Source: Sphingomonas sp. PAMC26645 (GTDB lineage: Bacteria > Pseudomonadota > Alphaproteobacteria > Sphingomonadales > Sphingomonadaceae). From it: 64,000 nt of DNA. A program made the position numbers and the translations under genes. Below the pieces are notes generated by a model. That model was given only the letters and a program-made list of their open reading frames with translations. It was not told the DNA's origin and ran no database searches. Numbering within the stretch: the first letter of the stretch is position 1; every line of letters begins with the position of its first letter. The stretch covers positions 2,951,001 through 3,015,000 of the forward strand of contig NZ_CP039249.1 of NCBI RefSeq assembly GCF_004795835.1, in the 5' to 3' direction. Below, in pieces: positions 9,808 to 18,689 of the stretch.

Positions 9808-11112
9808 ATGGAACGGTCTGCGCTCCAGACGGCGGCGGCGATCCGTGCGGGCGAGACGACCGCGCTCGCCGAGTGCGACGCCGCGATCGCGCGGATCGAG
9901 GCGCGCGACGGTGCGATCAACGCCGTCGTCATCCGCGATTTTGCGCGGGCGCGAGAGGCGGCGCGGGTACTCGATGCGGAGGCTCCGGACGACCGGCCGC
10001 TGTTCGGCGTACCGATGACGGTCAAGGAATCGTTCGACGTTGCCGGCTTGCCGACCAGCTGGGGCGTCGGGGTCCACCGCGACAACATCGTCGACCGGGA
10101 TGCGGTCGCCGTCACGCGACTGAAGGCGGCGGGCGCGGTGATCCTCGGCAAGACCAACGTGCCGGTGCGGTTGAGCGACTGGCAGGCGGACAACCCAATC
10201 CATGGCCGGACGAATCATCCCATCGATCCGACGCTGACACCCGGCGGATCGTCGGGTGGTGCCGCGGCGGCGCTCGCGTCGGGGATGGTACCGCTCGAGC
10301 TCGGCTCCGACATCGGCGGCTCGATCCGCGTGCCGGCCGCGTTCTGTGGCGTCTGGGGGCACAAGCCGACCTATGGCGCCTTGTCCGATCTCGGCCACCG
10401 CGTGCCCGGCACCGATGGGGCGAGTGCGGCTCTCGGCGTGATCGGACCGCTCGCGCGCAATCCCGAGGATCTGGCCGTTGCGCTGGCCATCCTCGCCGAC
10501 ATCCCCTTGCCGCGCGCGACCGTCGACTTAGCCCGACCACGCATCCTGCTGCTCACCGCGCATCCCTCGGCACGCGTCGATTCGTCGATCGTCGGCGCGA
10601 TCGGGCGCGTCGGCGATGCCCTCGCCGCGGCCGGCGCCATCATTTCAAGCGCACCCCCGCCGATCGACCTCGCTGCTCAGCACGCCGACTATATGCGGAT
10701 GCTCGGCATCGCGATGACCCGCGGCGGACCTGCGCGCGACGGCAAGGTCGCGACGTTGTCGCACTGGTTCGACCTGCTCGATTCGCAGGCGCGGATGCAA
10801 CGCGCCTGGGGTGCGCTGTTCGAGCAGTTCGACGCGGTGATCGCGCCGGCGAGCGGCGTTAACGCCTTCCCGCACATCGCCGAGCGCAACGTCGCGCGGC
10901 GCACGCTGTCGATCGACAGCGAGGATACCCCGTTCGGCGTCCAGTTCGCCTGGGCAGGCCTCGCCACCTTCCCCAATCTCCCCGCGACCAGCGTGCCCGT
11001 CGGGACCGACCCGCGCAGCCTGCCGATCGGCGTGCAGGTCATCACCAACCGTTACCGCGACCACGACGCGATCGCCGTCGCCGCGCTGTGCAATCGACTA
11101 AGCAGGAGCTGA
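9808..11112 (+). CDS. Amidase signature family hydrolase
   Basis: 434 residues. The Ser-cisSer-Lys triad region is present: the lysine lies in PMTVKESFDVAG, the cis-serine in TPGGSSGGAAAALASG, and the nucleophilic serine in GSDIGGSIRVPA. The family hydrolyses amides, and some members are GatA-like or act on fatty-acid amides and nitrile-derived amides. The absence of gatB/gatC here argues against a GatA role. The stop codon is 4 nt before the start of an acyl-CoA dehydrogenase, so it belongs to the lipid/acid catabolism operon; perhaps it releases the carboxylic acid that is then activated, but the substrate is unknown. Confidence 0.9.
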   Translation: MERSALQTAAAIRAGETTALAECDAAIARIEARDGAINAVVIRDFARAREAARVLDAEAPDDRPLFGVPMTVKESFDVAGLPTSWGVGVHRDNIVDRDAVAVTRLKAAGAVILGKTNVPVRLSDWQADNPIHGRTNHPIDPTLTPGGSSGGAAAALASGMVPLELGSDIGGSIRVPAAFCGVWGHKPTYGALSDLGHRVPGTDGASAALGVIGPLARNPEDLAVALAILADIPLPRATVDLARPRILLLTAHPSARVDSSIVGAIGRVGDALAAAGAIISSAPPPIDLAAQHADYMRMLGIAMTRGGPARDGKVATLSHWFDLLDSQARMQRAWGALFEQFDAVIAPASGVNAFPHIAERNVARRTLSIDSEDTPFGVQFAWAGLATFPNLPATSVPVGTDPRSLPIGVQVITNRYRDHDAIAVAALCNRLSRS

Positions 11113-11116
11113 TCCG

Positions 11117-12298
11117 ATGTCCGACCTCGATACTTTCCGGTCCGAAACGCGTGCGTGGCTCGCGGAGAATTGCCCGCCCGAGATGCGCAAACCGGTGCGC
11201 TCGGAGGACGACGTCTGCTGGGGCGGGCGCCAGTTCAAGCCGTCGTCGCCGGCGCAGAAAGATTGGCTCGACAAGATGGCTGCCAAGGGCTGGACCGTGC
11301 CGGATTGGCCCAAGGCGTATGGCGGCGGCGGTTTGTCGCCCGCCGAGACCAAGATCCTGCGTGAAGAGATGGCGGCAATAAAGGCGCGCAACCCGCTCAA
11401 TTCGTTCGGGATTTCGATGCTCGGGCCGGCGTTGCTGAAATACGGTACCGAGGAGCAGAAGCTCGACCACCTCACCAAGATCGCGCGGGGCGAGATCCGC
11501 TGGTGCCAGGGCTATTCGGAGCCGAATGCGGGGTCCGACCTTGCCGGGCTCGCGACCTCGGCGGAGGACAAGGGCGACCATTATCTCGTCAACGGGCAGA
11601 AGGTGTGGACGTCCTATGCCGACAAGGCCGACTGGATCTTCTGCCTCGTCCGGACCGACAAGACGTCGAAGCAGGGCGGGATCAGCTTCGTGCTGTTCGA
11701 CATGGCCTCGCCCGGCGTGTCGACCAAGCCGATCCTGCTGATCAGCGGCAATTCGCCGTTCTGCGAGACGTTCTTCGACAATGTCGAGGTGCCCAAGGTC
11801 AACCGCGTCTACGAGGAGAACAAGGGCTGGGACGTCGCGAAATATCTGCTTGGGCATGAGCGCGAGATGATCTCGGGGATGGGGCTGGGGTTGAGCGGCG
11901 GGAATCCGCTGATCGACGGCGCGATCGCGACCGTCGGGCTTGGGCATGACGGGCGTCTTGCCGATCCCTTGTTGCGCGCGTCGATCGCTCTGTTCGAGGT
12001 TCGGGCTAAGGCGTTCGGGGCGATGTCCGAGCGGTTCATCGACGAGTTGAAGGCGGGCAAGGCGCACCCTGCCCAGCCGAGCATGATGAAATATTACGGC
12101 ACCGAGCTGAACAAGGGCCGGTACGAATTGATGATGGCGGCGGGCGGATCGGATGCGCTCGAATGGGACAGCGATCGGTCGCGTGGCGGTGCGATCCCGC
12201 GGTCGTGGCTGCGCACCAAGGCGAACTCGATCGAGGGCGGGACGAGCGAGATCCAGCTCAACATCATTGCCAAGCGGATCTTGGAATTGCCTGCCTGA
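11117..12298 (+). CDS. Acyl-CoA dehydrogenase (first of two)
   Basis: 393 residues, FAD flavoenzyme introducing the 2,3-double bond in an acyl-CoA. The FAD/substrate loop appears as WCQGYSEPNAGSDLAGLATS, the family SEP.AGSD motif, at about residues 133-152. The C-terminal segment SIEGGTSEIQLNIIAKRIL is the usual FAD-contacting end. The N-terminal WPKAYGGGGLSPAE block is typical of the FadE-like members that occur as pairs. The start follows a GGAGCTGATCCG leader. The second acyl-CoA dehydrogenase follows after a repeat; paired genes of this type often make heteromeric enzymes acting on bulky (steroid-side-chain-like) substrates. Confidence 0.93.
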   Translation: MSDLDTFRSETRAWLAENCPPEMRKPVRSEDDVCWGGRQFKPSSPAQKDWLDKMAAKGWTVPDWPKAYGGGGLSPAETKILREEMAAIKARNPLNSFGISMLGPALLKYGTEEQKLDHLTKIARGEIRWCQGYSEPNAGSDLAGLATSAEDKGDHYLVNGQKVWTSYADKADWIFCLVRTDKTSKQGGISFVLFDMASPGVSTKPILLISGNSPFCETFFDNVEVPKVNRVYEENKGWDVAKYLLGHEREMISGMGLGLSGGNPLIDGAIATVGLGHDGRLADPLLRASIALFEVRAKAFGAMSERFIDELKAGKAHPAQPSMMKYYGTELNKGRYELMMAAGGSDALEWDSDRSRGGAIPRSWLRTKANSIEGGTSEIQLNIIAKRILELPA

Positions 12299-12306
12299 CC
12301 TTGACC

Positions 12307-12384
12307 GTTCTCCCGCGAAAGCGGGAGCCCAGAATCACGAACGCTGCGCGTGGGGCTCCTGGGCCCCCGCCTCCGCGGGGGAAC
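12307..12384. repeat. Intergenic palindrome, CGCGAAGGCG family
   Basis: GTTCTCCCGCGAAAGCGGGAG is mirrored by CCCCCGCCTCCGCGGGGGAAC. It lies between the two acyl-CoA dehydrogenase genes, and its right end is 4 bases before the next start codon, so the repeat itself appears to supply the purine-rich GGGGGAA ahead of the ATG. Confidence 0.85.
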
Positions 12385-12388
12385 CAGA

Positions 12389-13516
12389 ATGCCACTGTAT
12401 CTAGACGACGACCAGACCGTCCTTCAGGACACCATTCGCGATTTCGTCGCGGAGCACGCGCCCGTGAGCCACATGCGCGCGTTGCGCGATGCCGACGACA
12501 AGACCGGTTTTTCGCGCGACCTGTGGAAGCAGTTCGCGGAGATGGGCTTTAACGGCATCCTGATCGGTGAGGACCAGGGCGGGCTCGGGCTCGGGCATGT
12601 CGAGGCGGGCGTGGTGCTGGAGGAAATCGGCCGCAACCTGTCCCCCTCCCCGTTCCTCTCCACCGCGGTCGCGGCGGTCGAGGCTTTGAAGGGCACGGCT
12701 CAGGCCGAACGCTGGTTCCCCGGTATCATCGCCGGCGAGACCGTGGCGGCACTCGCGATCGACGAGGGCGCCAAGCACCGCGACACCGTCGCGATGACCG
12801 CCGAACGCTCGGGCAACGGGTTCAAGCTGACCGGCGCCAAGCGGTTCGTCACGCACGGCCACACCGCCGACCTGATCATCGTCGCCGCGCGCACCGGTGG
12901 CAGCGCCGACGACACGGACGGCATCACGCTGTTCGCCGTACCGAAGGATGCCGCAGGACTGACGGCAAACGCCGAACGCCTCGCGGATTCGAGCTTGGCC
13001 GCGCGGCTCGAGTTCGAGGGCGTCGAGGTCGATGCGGATGCGGTCATCGGTGAGGTCGACGCTGGGCGTACACCGCTCGATCGCCTTCTGCGCGCAGGGC
13101 GGACCGGGGCGTCGGCGGAACTGCTCGGTGTGGGCGGCGGCGCAATGGACATGACGATCGGCTACATGAAGGAGCGCAAGCAGTTCGGGACGCTGATCGG
13201 CAGTTTTCAGGCGCTCCAGCACCGTGCCGCTCATCTGTATTCGGAGATGGAGGTGGCGCGGGCCGCCGTCCTCAAGGCGCAGCAACTGCTCGATCTAGGC
13301 AGCGACCGCGCGGACGAGGCGGTGTCGGTGGCGAAGGCGATGACCGCGCTGGCGACGACGCTTAGCGTGCAGGAGGGCGTGCAGATGCATGGCGGCATCG
13401 GCATGACCGACGAATACGACATCGGCTTCTATATGAAGCGCGCGCGGGTGCTGGCCGAGATGTTCGGGGATGCGAACTTCCATGCAGACCGGCTGGCGGT
13501 AGCGGCGGGGTATTGA
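12389..13516 (+). CDS. Acyl-CoA dehydrogenase (second of two)
   Basis: 375 residues from the ATG at 12389 (protein begins MPLYLDDDQTVLQDTIRDF). The family N-terminal helical domain, central beta domain and C-terminal helical bundle are all represented; QMHGGIGMTDEYDIGFYMKR near the C-terminus is the conserved FAD-binding end. The central SEP.AGSD loop seen in the neighbouring dehydrogenase is not obvious here (the region reads LAIDEGAKHRDTVAM), consistent with the more divergent subunit of a heteromeric acyl-CoA dehydrogenase. A start upstream at 12350 would run through the palindrome and is less likely. It is co-directional with the preceding dehydrogenase and following thioesterase. Confidence 0.9.
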   Translation: MPLYLDDDQTVLQDTIRDFVAEHAPVSHMRALRDADDKTGFSRDLWKQFAEMGFNGILIGEDQGGLGLGHVEAGVVLEEIGRNLSPSPFLSTAVAAVEALKGTAQAERWFPGIIAGETVAALAIDEGAKHRDTVAMTAERSGNGFKLTGAKRFVTHGHTADLIIVAARTGGSADDTDGITLFAVPKDAAGLTANAERLADSSLAARLEFEGVEVDADAVIGEVDAGRTPLDRLLRAGRTGASAELLGVGGGAMDMTIGYMKERKQFGTLIGSFQALQHRAAHLYSEMEVARAAVLKAQQLLDLGSDRADEAVSVAKAMTALATTLSVQEGVQMHGGIGMTDEYDIGFYMKRARVLAEMFGDANFHADRLAVAAGY

Positions 13517-13526
13517 CCGTAGGGTG

Positions 13527-13638
13527 CGCCCCCGCGAAGGCGGGGCCCCAGTCTGGGAGTGCTGGGTCGGATCGTCCGCCGGACGATCCTTGCGCATGCG
13601 GGGCATGCGCATCCCAGCACTCGCCTTCGCGGGTGAAC
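13527..13638. repeat. Intergenic palindrome, CGCGAAGGCG family, expanded
   Basis: Outer arms CCCCCGCGAAGGCGGGGCCCC and CTCGCCTTCGCGGGTGAAC enclose an inner palindrome (GGATCGTCCGCCGGACGATCC). The double palindrome sits between the second acyl-CoA dehydrogenase and the thioesterase; its right end is followed by GGAGG and the thioesterase ATG. Confidence 0.8.
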
Positions 13639-13649
13639 ACGGAGGTCAG

Positions 13650-14537
13650 ATGAGCTTGGATACTGTCGATACGTCGCCCGAAGCACTCGCGCAGGGGCTC
13701 GTCGACCTGCTCGAGATCGAGGAGGTCGATACCGATCTCTACGTCGGCAAGCGCCAGCCGGGCGGGGTTGGTCGCGTGTTCGGCGGGCAGGTCATCGCGC
13801 AGGCGTTGCAGGCCGCGCAACGCTCGACCGAAAGCCCCAAGGCCGCGCATTCTTTGCACGCGTATTTCATGCGGCCGGGGAACGAGGATTATCCGATCGT
13901 CTTCCGCGTGGTCCGTGACTTCGAGGGGCGCAGTTTCGCGACGCGGCGCGTGATCGCGATGCAGAAGGGGCAGCCGATCCTCAACATGGCGGCGTCGTTC
14001 CAGACGCCCGAGGACGGACTCCATCATCAGGATGCAATGCCCGATGTCGCACCGCCCGAATACCTGCGCACCGATCGCGAACTGCGGCTGGAGAGCATCG
14101 ACGGCATCCCCGAGAAGTTCCGCGCGCACATGCTGCGCCAGCGGCCGATCGAGATCCGTCCGGTCAATCCGCGCAGCTGGATCGAGCCCGTTCCGCAACC
14201 CGCGGCGCATGCCAACTGGTTCCGCCTGGTCGCACCGATCGGCGACGACCCGGCGATGCACCGCGCGATCCTGTCCTATGCTTCGGACATGGCGTTGCTC
14301 GGTACCGCGCTGCTGCCGCACGGCGTCAACTGGATCACGCCGGGGCTGCAGACCGCAAGCCTCGATCATTCGCTGTGGCTGCACGAGGATTTCCGCGCGG
14401 ACGACTGGCTGCTCTACGCCTGCGACGCACCGTGGTCCGGACATGCCCGCGGGTTCAACCGCGGGCGCATCTTCTCGCGCGACGGCCGGCTCGTCGCCAG
14501 CGTCGCGCAGGAGGGGTTGATCAGGATGCGCCAGTAA
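13650..14537 (+). CDS. tesB: Acyl-CoA thioesterase II
   Basis: 295 residues from ATG 13650, preceded by GGAGGTCAG. TesB-type double hot-dog thioesterase, which hydrolyses medium- and long-chain acyl-CoA to free acid and CoA. The first hot-dog domain includes GRVFGGQVIAQALQAA and LHAYFMRPG; the second includes HRAILSYASDMALLGTALLP and DHSLWLHEDFRADDWLLY, with the expected catalytic Asp/Thr/Gln region. Length and motif order fit the family. It ends the co-directional lipid catabolism block and probably relieves CoA sequestration during growth on acyl substrates. Confidence 0.93.
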   Translation: MSLDTVDTSPEALAQGLVDLLEIEEVDTDLYVGKRQPGGVGRVFGGQVIAQALQAAQRSTESPKAAHSLHAYFMRPGNEDYPIVFRVVRDFEGRSFATRRVIAMQKGQPILNMAASFQTPEDGLHHQDAMPDVAPPEYLRTDRELRLESIDGIPEKFRAHMLRQRPIEIRPVNPRSWIEPVPQPAAHANWFRLVAPIGDDPAMHRAILSYASDMALLGTALLPHGVNWITPGLQTASLDHSLWLHEDFRADDWLLYACDAPWSGHARGFNRGRIFSRDGRLVASVAQEGLIRMRQ

Positions 14538-14546
14538 CCCTCGCGG

Positions 14547-16217
14547 TTACTTGCGCACCCAGACCTTCTCCCCGCCGATCCACGTCTCGCTGACCTTCGT
14601 CGCGCGCAGGTCGGTCGGCGAGGCCATCGTCGGGTCACGATCGACGACGATGAAGTCCGCGCGCTGACCGGGCGCGAGGGCACCGAACTGCTTCTCGGCG
14701 AACCCGGCATAGGCGGCCGCACCGGTCATCGCCCACCACGCCTGTTCGCGGGTGACGAGTTCTTGTGGCTGCCAGCCACCCTGAGGTTGGCCATCGGCAT
14801 CCTGCCGCGTGAACGCCGCCGCCCAGGTCGCGAACGGATCGGGCTTCTCGACCGGGAAGTCGGTCCCGAACGCAAGCTTGGCGCCGTTGGTCAGCATCGA
14901 TTTCCACGCATAGGCACCGGCCAACCGGTTCGGCCCCAGCCGAGCCTCCGCCATCGTCCGGTCGCTGGTTTCGTGCGTGGGCTGCATCGAGGCGATCGTG
15001 CCGAACTTGCCGAAGCGCGGCAGGTCGGTCGGGTCCACAATTTGCGCATGTTCGATCCGCCAGCGGCGATCGCCAGTGTACGTCTCGCTTTCGACCTGGA
15101 TCGCGTCGAGCACTTCCCGATTGGCCTTGTCGCCGATCGCATGGACCGCGACCTGGAACCCGTCCATCGCCGCGCGGCTCATTTGGTTCTGAAGCTGGTC
15201 GTCGGTCAGGAAGCCGAGCCCCGACTGGCCGGGCGCATCGGCATAGGGCTTCAGCAACCATGCGCCGCGCGACCCCAGCGCGCCGTCGGCATAGAGCTTC
15301 ACGCCGCCCATCCGCAGGTGGTCGTTGTACAGCCACGGCGTCGGCCCCTTGCCGCCGATCCGGCTCGCGGTCTCGACGCCCATCGCATAGCTCATGATGC
15401 GGACGCGAAGCCCGCCGATGTCCGCCATCCGGCGATAGGTCAGCCAGTCGTCGAGCGTCGTGCCCATGTCGGCGACCGCGGTGACGCCGTAGCCAAGCAG
15501 GATGCGTTGCGCGGTCAGGAACGCGGCATCGCGCTCCTTGGGAAGCGGTTGCGGCACGACCTTCTCGATCAGTCCTTGCGCGCCGTCGACGAATACGCCC
15601 GCGGGGGCGCCGCCGGTCTTCTCGATCCGCCCGCCCGCCGGAGATACGGTCGCGCCGGTGACTCCTGCCTCGCGCATCGCCTCGCGGTTCGCCCAGCCGG
15701 CATGCCCGTCGGCGCGCGACAGCCAGATCGGGTGGCCGCCGGAGACGGGCTCCAGATCGGCGGCGGTCGGGAAGCGGCCCAGCCCCCACGCCTCCTGGTT
15801 CCAGCCGCGGCCCAGGACCCATTTGCGATCGGGATTCCCGGCAATGTAGGCGGCAATCCGCGACTTCGCCTCGTCGAGCGACTTGGTCATCGACAGATCG
15901 AGCGACAGCGCGCCGAAGCCCATTTCGAGGACATGGCCGTGCGCGTCGATAAAGCCCGGCAACACCGTCTTGCCACCCATGTCGACGCGCCAGTCGTACA
16001 GCGGCTTGCCGGCGTTCTTCTTCAATTCCTTGCGGCTGAGCTTCGGTGCTTCCTCGCCGGGGGGCACGAGCCGCGTGACGCGACCGTCCTTGTCGACCAG
16101 GATCGCCTTGAAGTGGATCACGCGTCCGCCGTCAGCAATGGTGACACCGTTGACGTTGTCGACGATCCCGTCGGCAAGCGCTGGGGTCGGGAGGAGTAGC
16201 GCCGAAAGCGCCAACAT
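14547..16217 (-). CDS. Exported amidohydrolase family 3 (YtcJ-like) metal-dependent hydrolase
   Basis: 556 residues when started at the ATG on the complement of 16217. The metal-binding HxH occurs as DAHGHVLEMG, followed by LGRGWNQEAW, HAIGDKANREVLD, RIEHAQIV and FGTDFPVEKPDPF with the conserved late aspartate, all typical of YtcJ-type amidohydrolases of unknown substrate. A short hydrophobic leader ending in TPALA suggests export. The leader is unusually short and lacks the normal basic start, and the reading frame stays open upstream through a palindromic repeat. The true start is therefore uncertain: the repeat begins one base upstream of the chosen start and provides GGGGAG as ribosome-binding site. 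Confidence 0.82.
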   Translation of the reverse strand: MLALSALLLPTPALADGIVDNVNGVTIADGGRVIHFKAILVDKDGRVTRLVPPGEEAPKLSRKELKKNAGKPLYDWRVDMGGKTVLPGFIDAHGHVLEMGFGALSLDLSMTKSLDEAKSRIAAYIAGNPDRKWVLGRGWNQEAWGLGRFPTAADLEPVSGGHPIWLSRADGHAGWANREAMREAGVTGATVSPAGGRIEKTGGAPAGVFVDGAQGLIEKVVPQPLPKERDAAFLTAQRILLGYGVTAVADMGTTLDDWLTYRRMADIGGLRVRIMSYAMGVETASRIGGKGPTPWLYNDHLRMGGVKLYADGALGSRGAWLLKPYADAPGQSGLGFLTDDQLQNQMSRAAMDGFQVAVHAIGDKANREVLDAIQVESETYTGDRRWRIEHAQIVDPTDLPRFGKFGTIASMQPTHETSDRTMAEARLGPNRLAGAYAWKSMLTNGAKLAFGTDFPVEKPDPFATWAAAFTRQDADGQPQGGWQPQELVTREQAWWAMTGAAAYAGFAEKQFGALAPGQRADFIVVDRDPTMASPTDLRATKVSETWIGGEKVWVRK

Positions 16218-16218
16218 T

Positions 16219-16330
16219 GCTCCCCTACCTGAAAGGGAGGGGTTGGGGGTGGGTGGGCTGGTTGGGGCAACGTGCCGCCTGAACGACGGCCCAACCCACC
16301 CCCGGCCCCTCCCTTCCAGGGAGGGGAGCA
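16219..16330. repeat. Long intergenic inverted repeat, CCCTCCC family
   Basis: TGCTCCCCTACCTGAAAGGG at the left end and the complement of GGAAGGGAGGGGAGCA at the right end are near-perfect inverted copies (arms of about 45-50 bp, CCACCCCC core). The element fills the gap between the amidohydrolase and the oxidoreductase gene on the same strand and abuts the amidohydrolase start codon. This arm sequence differs from the other palindromes in the window. Confidence 0.85.
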
Positions 16331-16390
16331 GTGTTGCAGTGACGGAGGCATTCTCGACGAAGGGGAGCAGTGCTGTGGTGTTGCGCTTGA

Positions 16391-17245
16391 TCACTTCGGC
16401 AATCTCCGTACCAGCGCGCTCGTATCCTGGCGGGCGCCGCCCATCGCCTGAACATCGGCGTAGAATTGATCGACCAGCGCCGCGACCGGCAGCACCGCGC
16501 CGTTGCGTCGTGCTTCGTCGAGCGCGAGGCCAAGGTCCTTGCGCATCCAGTCGACTGCGAAACCGAAGTCGAACTCGTCCTTCGCCATCGTCGGCCAGCG
16601 ATTGACCATCTGCCAGCTCTGCGCCGCACCGCCCGAGATCGCCTCGAACACCTTGTCGAGATCGAGCCCCGATACTTGCGCAAACCGCAGCGATTCGGCG
16701 ACGCCCTGGATGACGCCGGCGATCGCGATCTGGTTGCACATCTTGGTGGTCTGGCCCGCCCCCGCCTCGCCGACGTGGACGATGCGCGCGGCATAGGCCT
16801 GCATGAACGGTTCGGCCTTCGCCATCGCTTCGGCAGAGCCGCCGCACATGATCGATAGCTTGCCGTTCTCCGCGCCAGCCTGTCCGCCCGATACGGGGGC
16901 GTCGACGACGAGCGTGCGCTCGCCCGCGAGGCGTCGCGCGATCGAGGCCGAAACCGTCGTGTGATCGACGAACACCGCGTCGTCGCGCATCCCCGCGAAC
17001 GCACCGTCCTCACCTAGAGTGACCGAGGCCAGATCATCGTCGTTGCCGACGCAGGCGAACACGGCCTCGGCGTCCTTCACCGCTGCCGCGGGCGTGTCCG
17101 CGACCTTGCCGCCATATTTATCGGCCCATGCCAACGCCTTGGCCTGAGTCCGATTGTAGACGGTGACGCCGTGCCCTGCCGTGGCGAGGTGCCCCGCCAT
17201 CGGCGCGCCCATGACGCCGGTTCCGATGAATGCCAGTTTTGCCAT
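16391..17245 (-). CDS. 3-hydroxyisobutyrate dehydrogenase family NAD(P)-dependent oxidoreductase
   Basis: 284 residues from the ATG opposite 17245. The N-terminal Rossmann motif is FIGTGVMGAPMAGHL, then FVDHTTVS, the DAPVSGGQAGAENGKLSIM substrate loop, and the catalytic lysine in TTKMCNQIAIAG. These define the beta-hydroxyacid dehydrogenase family (3-hydroxyisobutyrate, tartronate semialdehyde or glyoxylate reductases). Valine catabolism is possible, but no mmsA or other valine genes are adjacent. The divergent threonine ammonia-lyase starts 57 bp away. Confidence 0.9.
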   Translation of the reverse strand: MAKLAFIGTGVMGAPMAGHLATAGHGVTVYNRTQAKALAWADKYGGKVADTPAAAVKDAEAVFACVGNDDDLASVTLGEDGAFAGMRDDAVFVDHTTVSASIARRLAGERTLVVDAPVSGGQAGAENGKLSIMCGGSAEAMAKAEPFMQAYAARIVHVGEAGAGQTTKMCNQIAIAGVIQGVAESLRFAQVSGLDLDKVFEAISGGAAQSWQMVNRWPTMAKDEFDFGFAVDWMRKDLGLALDEARRNGAVLPVAALVDQFYADVQAMGGARQDTSALVRRLPK

Positions 17246-17302
17246 AGCGTCCGCGCATAAGCGGTGTTTCCCATGCGCGCCAGATGGTCTAGCGGGTCGG
17301 GC

Positions 17303-18562
17303 ATGGCTACCCACGCTGCCGTAGCGGCACCCACCCTCCCCGTCTCGATCGACGACGTCCGCGTCGCGCATGACCGGATCCGCGACTCGATCGTCCGCAC
17401 GCCGACGCTGATCAGTAAGACGCTGAGCAAGATGACCGGCGCGACGGTGTATCTGAAGTTCGAGAACCTCCAGTTCACCGCGGCGTACAAGGAGCGCGGT
17501 GCGCTCAACACGCTGTTGCAGCTGTCGGCGGAGGCGCGCGCGAAGGGCGTCATCGCTGCGTCGGCGGGCAATCACGCGCAGGGCCTCGCCTATCACGCCA
17601 ACCGGCTAGGCATTCCGACGACGATCGTGATGCCGACCAACACGCCGACCGTGAAGGTCATGCAGACCGAAGGGCACGGCGCCAACGTCGTGCTCCACGG
17701 CGAGACGTTCGACGCGGCCTATGCGCACGCGCGTATCCTGGAGGGCGAGTGCGGCTTTACCTTCGTCCACCCGTTCGACGATCCGCGCGTCATCGCAGGG
17801 CAAGGCACCGTCGCGATCGAGATGCTGGAGGACGTGCCGCAACTCGATACGCTGGTCATCCCAATCGGTGGCGGCGGGCTGATCTCGGGCATGTCGACGG
17901 TCGCGCGGGCGTTGAGCAAAGCGCCGGGCGGTCACCCGATCGAGGTCGTCGGCGTGCAGGCCGAGCTGTTCCCGTCGATGTACAACCGCATCAACGGCAC
18001 CGACATGGCGTGCGCGGGCGACACGCTGGCCGAGGGTATCGCGGTCAAGGAGCCGGGTGCGATCACCTCGAAGATCGTCGCCGAGCTGGTCGACGACATC
18101 GTTCTTGTCAGCGAGCGCAGTCTGGAAGAGTCCGTCAGCCTGCTGCTGCAGATCGAGAAGACAGTGGTCGAGGGTGCGGGTGCCGCCGGGCTCGCCGCGC
18201 TGCTGTCGCATCCCGAGCGGTTCGCTGGGAAGACCGTCGGGATCGTGCTGTGCGGCGGCAATATCGATACGCGGTTGCTCGCCAACGTTCTGTTGCGCGA
18301 TCTGGCGCGGTCGGGGCGGCTGGCGCGGTTGCGGATTCGGTTGCAGGACAAGCCGGGTGCGCTGTTCCATGTCGCGCGGATCTTCGACCAGGAACGCGTC
18401 AACATCATCGAGATCTATCACCAGCGGGTCTTCACGACATTGCCGGCGAAGGGGCTCATCACCGACATCGAATGCGAGCTTCGCGACCGCGCGCATCTCG
18501 ATCGGCTGGTGGGGGCATTGCGGGCTGGCGGGTACGAGACGTCGACCGTCGAGCTGGCATAA
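17303..18562 (+). CDS. ilvA: Threonine ammonia-lyase with ACT domain
   Basis: 419 residues from ATG 17303; an in-frame ATG at 17264 would add 13 residues of weak sequence. PLP enzyme deaminating L-threonine to 2-oxobutyrate, the first step toward isoleucine. The PLP lysine is K63 in FTAAYKERGALNTL, the phosphate-binding glycine loop is PIGGGGLISGMS, and a single ACT domain follows in the last 80 residues (LQDKPGALFHVARIF). One ACT domain and this length fit the shorter form rather than the double-ACT E. coli IlvA, so isoleucine control may be weak or different. Monocistronic by appearance. Confidence 0.93.
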   Translation: MATHAAVAAPTLPVSIDDVRVAHDRIRDSIVRTPTLISKTLSKMTGATVYLKFENLQFTAAYKERGALNTLLQLSAEARAKGVIAASAGNHAQGLAYHANRLGIPTTIVMPTNTPTVKVMQTEGHGANVVLHGETFDAAYAHARILEGECGFTFVHPFDDPRVIAGQGTVAIEMLEDVPQLDTLVIPIGGGGLISGMSTVARALSKAPGGHPIEVVGVQAELFPSMYNRINGTDMACAGDTLAEGIAVKEPGAITSKIVAELVDDIVLVSERSLEESVSLLLQIEKTVVEGAGAAGLAALLSHPERFAGKTVGIVLCGGNIDTRLLANVLLRDLARSGRLARLRIRLQDKPGALFHVARIFDQERVNIIEIYHQRVFTTLPAKGLITDIECELRDRAHLDRLVGALRAGGYETSTVELA

Positions 18563-18689
18563 TCCCATTCTGATACGGTGATTTACCGCGTTAACCGCCA
18601 TTCGTGGTAAACCGATTGCACGTTGCCGCAGGGCGGCCATATACGGGGCGACGCGGCTGATCGCGCCTGCCTGAAGGACTTTTCGCTCG

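Noticed and set aside
14547..16847. 766-residue version of the amidohydrolase starting inside the oxidoreductase gene
   Set aside because: The N-terminal 210 residues would be the shadow of the upstream gene and the palindrome; the enzyme proper begins with the short leader near 16217.
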